NCBI GenBank assembly: GCA_034423195.1 | Contig: DAOUIZ010000023.1 | Location: 95,723-159,722 of the forward strand | DNA length: 64,000 bases | DNA from: CATOSK01 sp034423195 | GTDB lineage: Bacteria > Chloroflexota > Dehalococcoidia > Lucifugimonadales > UBA3495 | Direction: 5' to 3' | In this document: positions 62,869-64,000 of the stretch, one piece after another | Layout of the letters: the number at the start of each line of letters is the position of its first letter | Numbering within the stretch: the stretch's first letter is position 1 | Notes under the pieces: generated by a model | What the model was told of the DNA's origin: nothing | The model's input: the letters and a program-made list of their open reading frames with translations, nothing else | Databases searched by the model: none | Position numbers and translations under genes: made by a program

Positions 62869-63173
62869 CCAACGAGACGGAAACCCCACGCCCTCATCCG
62901 GAGAGGCCTCCGGCCGCCTACCGGAGGGACCTCCACCGGGCCCGCCTGGTGATCGGGCAGCTTCGGGACGCGGCGCTGGCCAGCGGGGAGCCCTTCCAGG
63001 CTGCGGACCTCGCCCTGGACGCCGCCGCCCTCGATGAGCTCTGGGACGGGCTCGACCGGATCGACTCGCGCTTCTGGAAGGACGAGGAGTATCGCCGCTA
63101 CATGGATGCGAGGGCGGAAATCCCGACGACAGACACCAAGCGCCCCTGGTGGAAGTTCTGGGAGGCTGGATAG
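62865..63173 (+). CDS. Small protein, third gene of the HTH-protease/PIN operon
   Basis: The 102 residues are charged and helical (RRDLHRARLVIGQLRDAAL, LDELWDGLDRIDSRFWKDEEYRRYMDAR) with a Trp-rich end (KRPWWKFW). I do not recognise a family. AAAGGAG lies seven bases before the ATG, and the start overlaps the PIN stop. Its role may be to tune or complete the toxin-antitoxin pair. Confidence 0.6.
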   Translation: MTNETETPRPHPERPPAAYRRDLHRARLVIGQLRDAALASGEPFQAADLALDAAALDELWDGLDRIDSRFWKDEEYRRYMDARAEIPTTDTKRPWWKFWEAG

Positions 63174-63470
63174 CCGTTCGGGATGCCCGTGGTGGGCCCT
63201 GACCGAGGCAGATCGGGCCCCGATTGCTTCCGCTGCACCAAAGGGGGGAGGCATCAGGCCCACGAATGACACGATTTTGGCGATTCTGGCGGGACATCCG
63301 GGGTAAACCGGAGGCGAGGTTGGGGGTATGATGGAAAGGATCAAGACTTCCTGTCCGGACGATCGCCAAGGGGGTCACCTGAACCTCTCAGCTATCACCA
63401 CCCGATCCCCAGAGCGAGGGACGAGGCGGCCCACGCCGCCATCCCTCAAAGATGGCCAAGGCACTGCATA
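63174..63470. other. Spacer between the toxin-like operon and the TPR gene
   Basis: These 297 bases contain no recognisable gene or repeat. Confidence 0.4.
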
Positions 63471-63743
63471 GTGGGAATGGGTTGCTACAAAAGCGGAGTC
63501 GAATCCTACAACCAAGCGTGCGAAAGGACCGAGCCAGGAGAACGCTACCGGCTGCTGATGGGCCGCACTTACTGCAGACACCGTATCGGCGACTACGTCG
63601 GCACTATCGACGACCTGACGGAAATGGTAGCCTTGCGACCCGACAACGCACAGTGCTACACCCGCCGCGGCATCACCCACGCAGAGACCGCCGACTACGA
63701 GGGCGCCATCAACGATCTTGAGAAAGCAGCCTCTCTCAGCTAG
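63471..63743 (+). pseudogene. Broken TPR protein
   Basis: The frame (GTG 63471 or ATG 63477) holds two or three TPR units: ESYNQACERTEPGERYRLLMGRTYCRHRIGDYVGTIDDLTEMVALRPDNAQCYTRRGITHAETADYEGAINDLEKAASL. It then meets TAG at 63741. In the frame one base on, LGHAYMHAALSQM and REKAETALRHFD to a stop at 63885 look like one more repeat. The gene is therefore probably frameshifted and short. It might still make a 90-residue protein. Confidence 0.5.
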
Positions 63744-64000
63744 GCGGACGCGGATCTCCACAATCTGCTGGGGCCATGCGTACATGCACGCCGCCCTGAG
63801 CCAGATGAGGGCCGGCGCAGCGAACAAAAAAGGAACGCAGCCCACCCGTGAGAAGGCAGAGACGGCACTGCGACATTTCGACTGAGCACTAGTAGTCAGT
63901 CAAACTGGTAATTACAGGTCTATTTTGTCTTGAATGGGAGTGGTATGGTTGCCAGAGAAGCTGTGTTGGGTGAGGTGTGGTATCCATGGTGCGGGAGAAG
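63744..64000. other. Right end of window
   Basis: Apart from the TPR remnant up to about 63885, nothing is recognised. The last 100 bases are AT-richer than average and may be an upstream region for a gene beyond the window. Confidence 0.35.

Noticed and set aside
1..64000. CRISPR arrays, tRNA and rRNA genes
   Set aside because: No regularly spaced direct repeats, no cloverleaf-like segments with the TTCGA loop and no rRNA-like stretches were found on reading both strands; a program search would settle the tRNA question.

Overview
The window is about 64 kb of high-GC bacterial DNA. Housekeeping genes fill the first 17 kb. From about 17.5 kb to the end it is a large accessory region packed with defence genes and decayed mobile elements. 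The organism is probably a member of the Chloroflexota, perhaps a Dehalococcoidia/SAR202-like lineage. This is an inference from threonine/proline-rich secreted lipoproteins, frequent GTG/TTG starts, an arginine/glycine-tailed PNPase and the general gene style; no rRNA is present to confirm it.

Bases 1-17,100 (core): the 3' end of a copper nitrite reductase gene; pnp and rpsO on the minus strand with a clear terminator; a rubrerythrin-VIT iron/manganese protein; a small HEPN-like protein; a DASS anion transporter; argF; the tightly packed der-plsY-gpsA cluster; a DUF488 protein; ispH and thrC with a toxin/antitoxin-like pair between them; a FlK-like thioesterase; and an NCS2 permease with an unusual soluble C-terminal domain.

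Bases 17,500-29,300: a transposase-like gene that seems to have lost its catalytic residues, an AlpA-like regulator, a primase-helicase and an AAA ATPase (a possible satellite or plasmid-like replication module), an ISNCY transposase pseudogene, an ankyrin lipoprotein gene broken by one frameshift, and a helix-turn-helix/TPR gene broken at a run of nine Gs.

Bases 29,400-42,400: a five-gene minus-strand CBASS locus (HTH regulator, ImmA/IrrE-type protease, patatin phospholipase, CD-NTase, E2-E1 Cap2-like protein) with no visible Cap3. A resolvase with a res-like site, a duplicated nuclease-like protein, a secreted trypsin-like protease and McrB/McrC follow.

Bases 42,500-53,000: a 1355-residue protein that combines HTH, PD-(D/E)xK-like nuclease, STAND NTPase and long helical repeats, with its own operator-like site. 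Next come a Tn3-family remnant with both inverted repeats, an integrase pseudogene, a Cas4-like nuclease/exonuclease/SF1 helicase protein, and a divergent HsdR-N-like nuclease.

Bases 53,000-64,000: IS21 remnants, an unrecognised gene pair behind a double palindromic operator, a DUF2971 gene with a winged-helix partner, a HEPN-like/OB-fold protein, an intact tyrosine recombinase, a three-gene HTH-ImmA/IrrE plus PIN cassette, and a broken TPR gene.

Taken together, the right three quarters read as a defence island shaped by repeated integration. Abortive-infection systems (CBASS, the STAND protein, PIN and HEPN modules) lie beside restriction enzymes (McrBC, HsdR-like, duplicated nuclease). No tRNA, rRNA or CRISPR array was seen.
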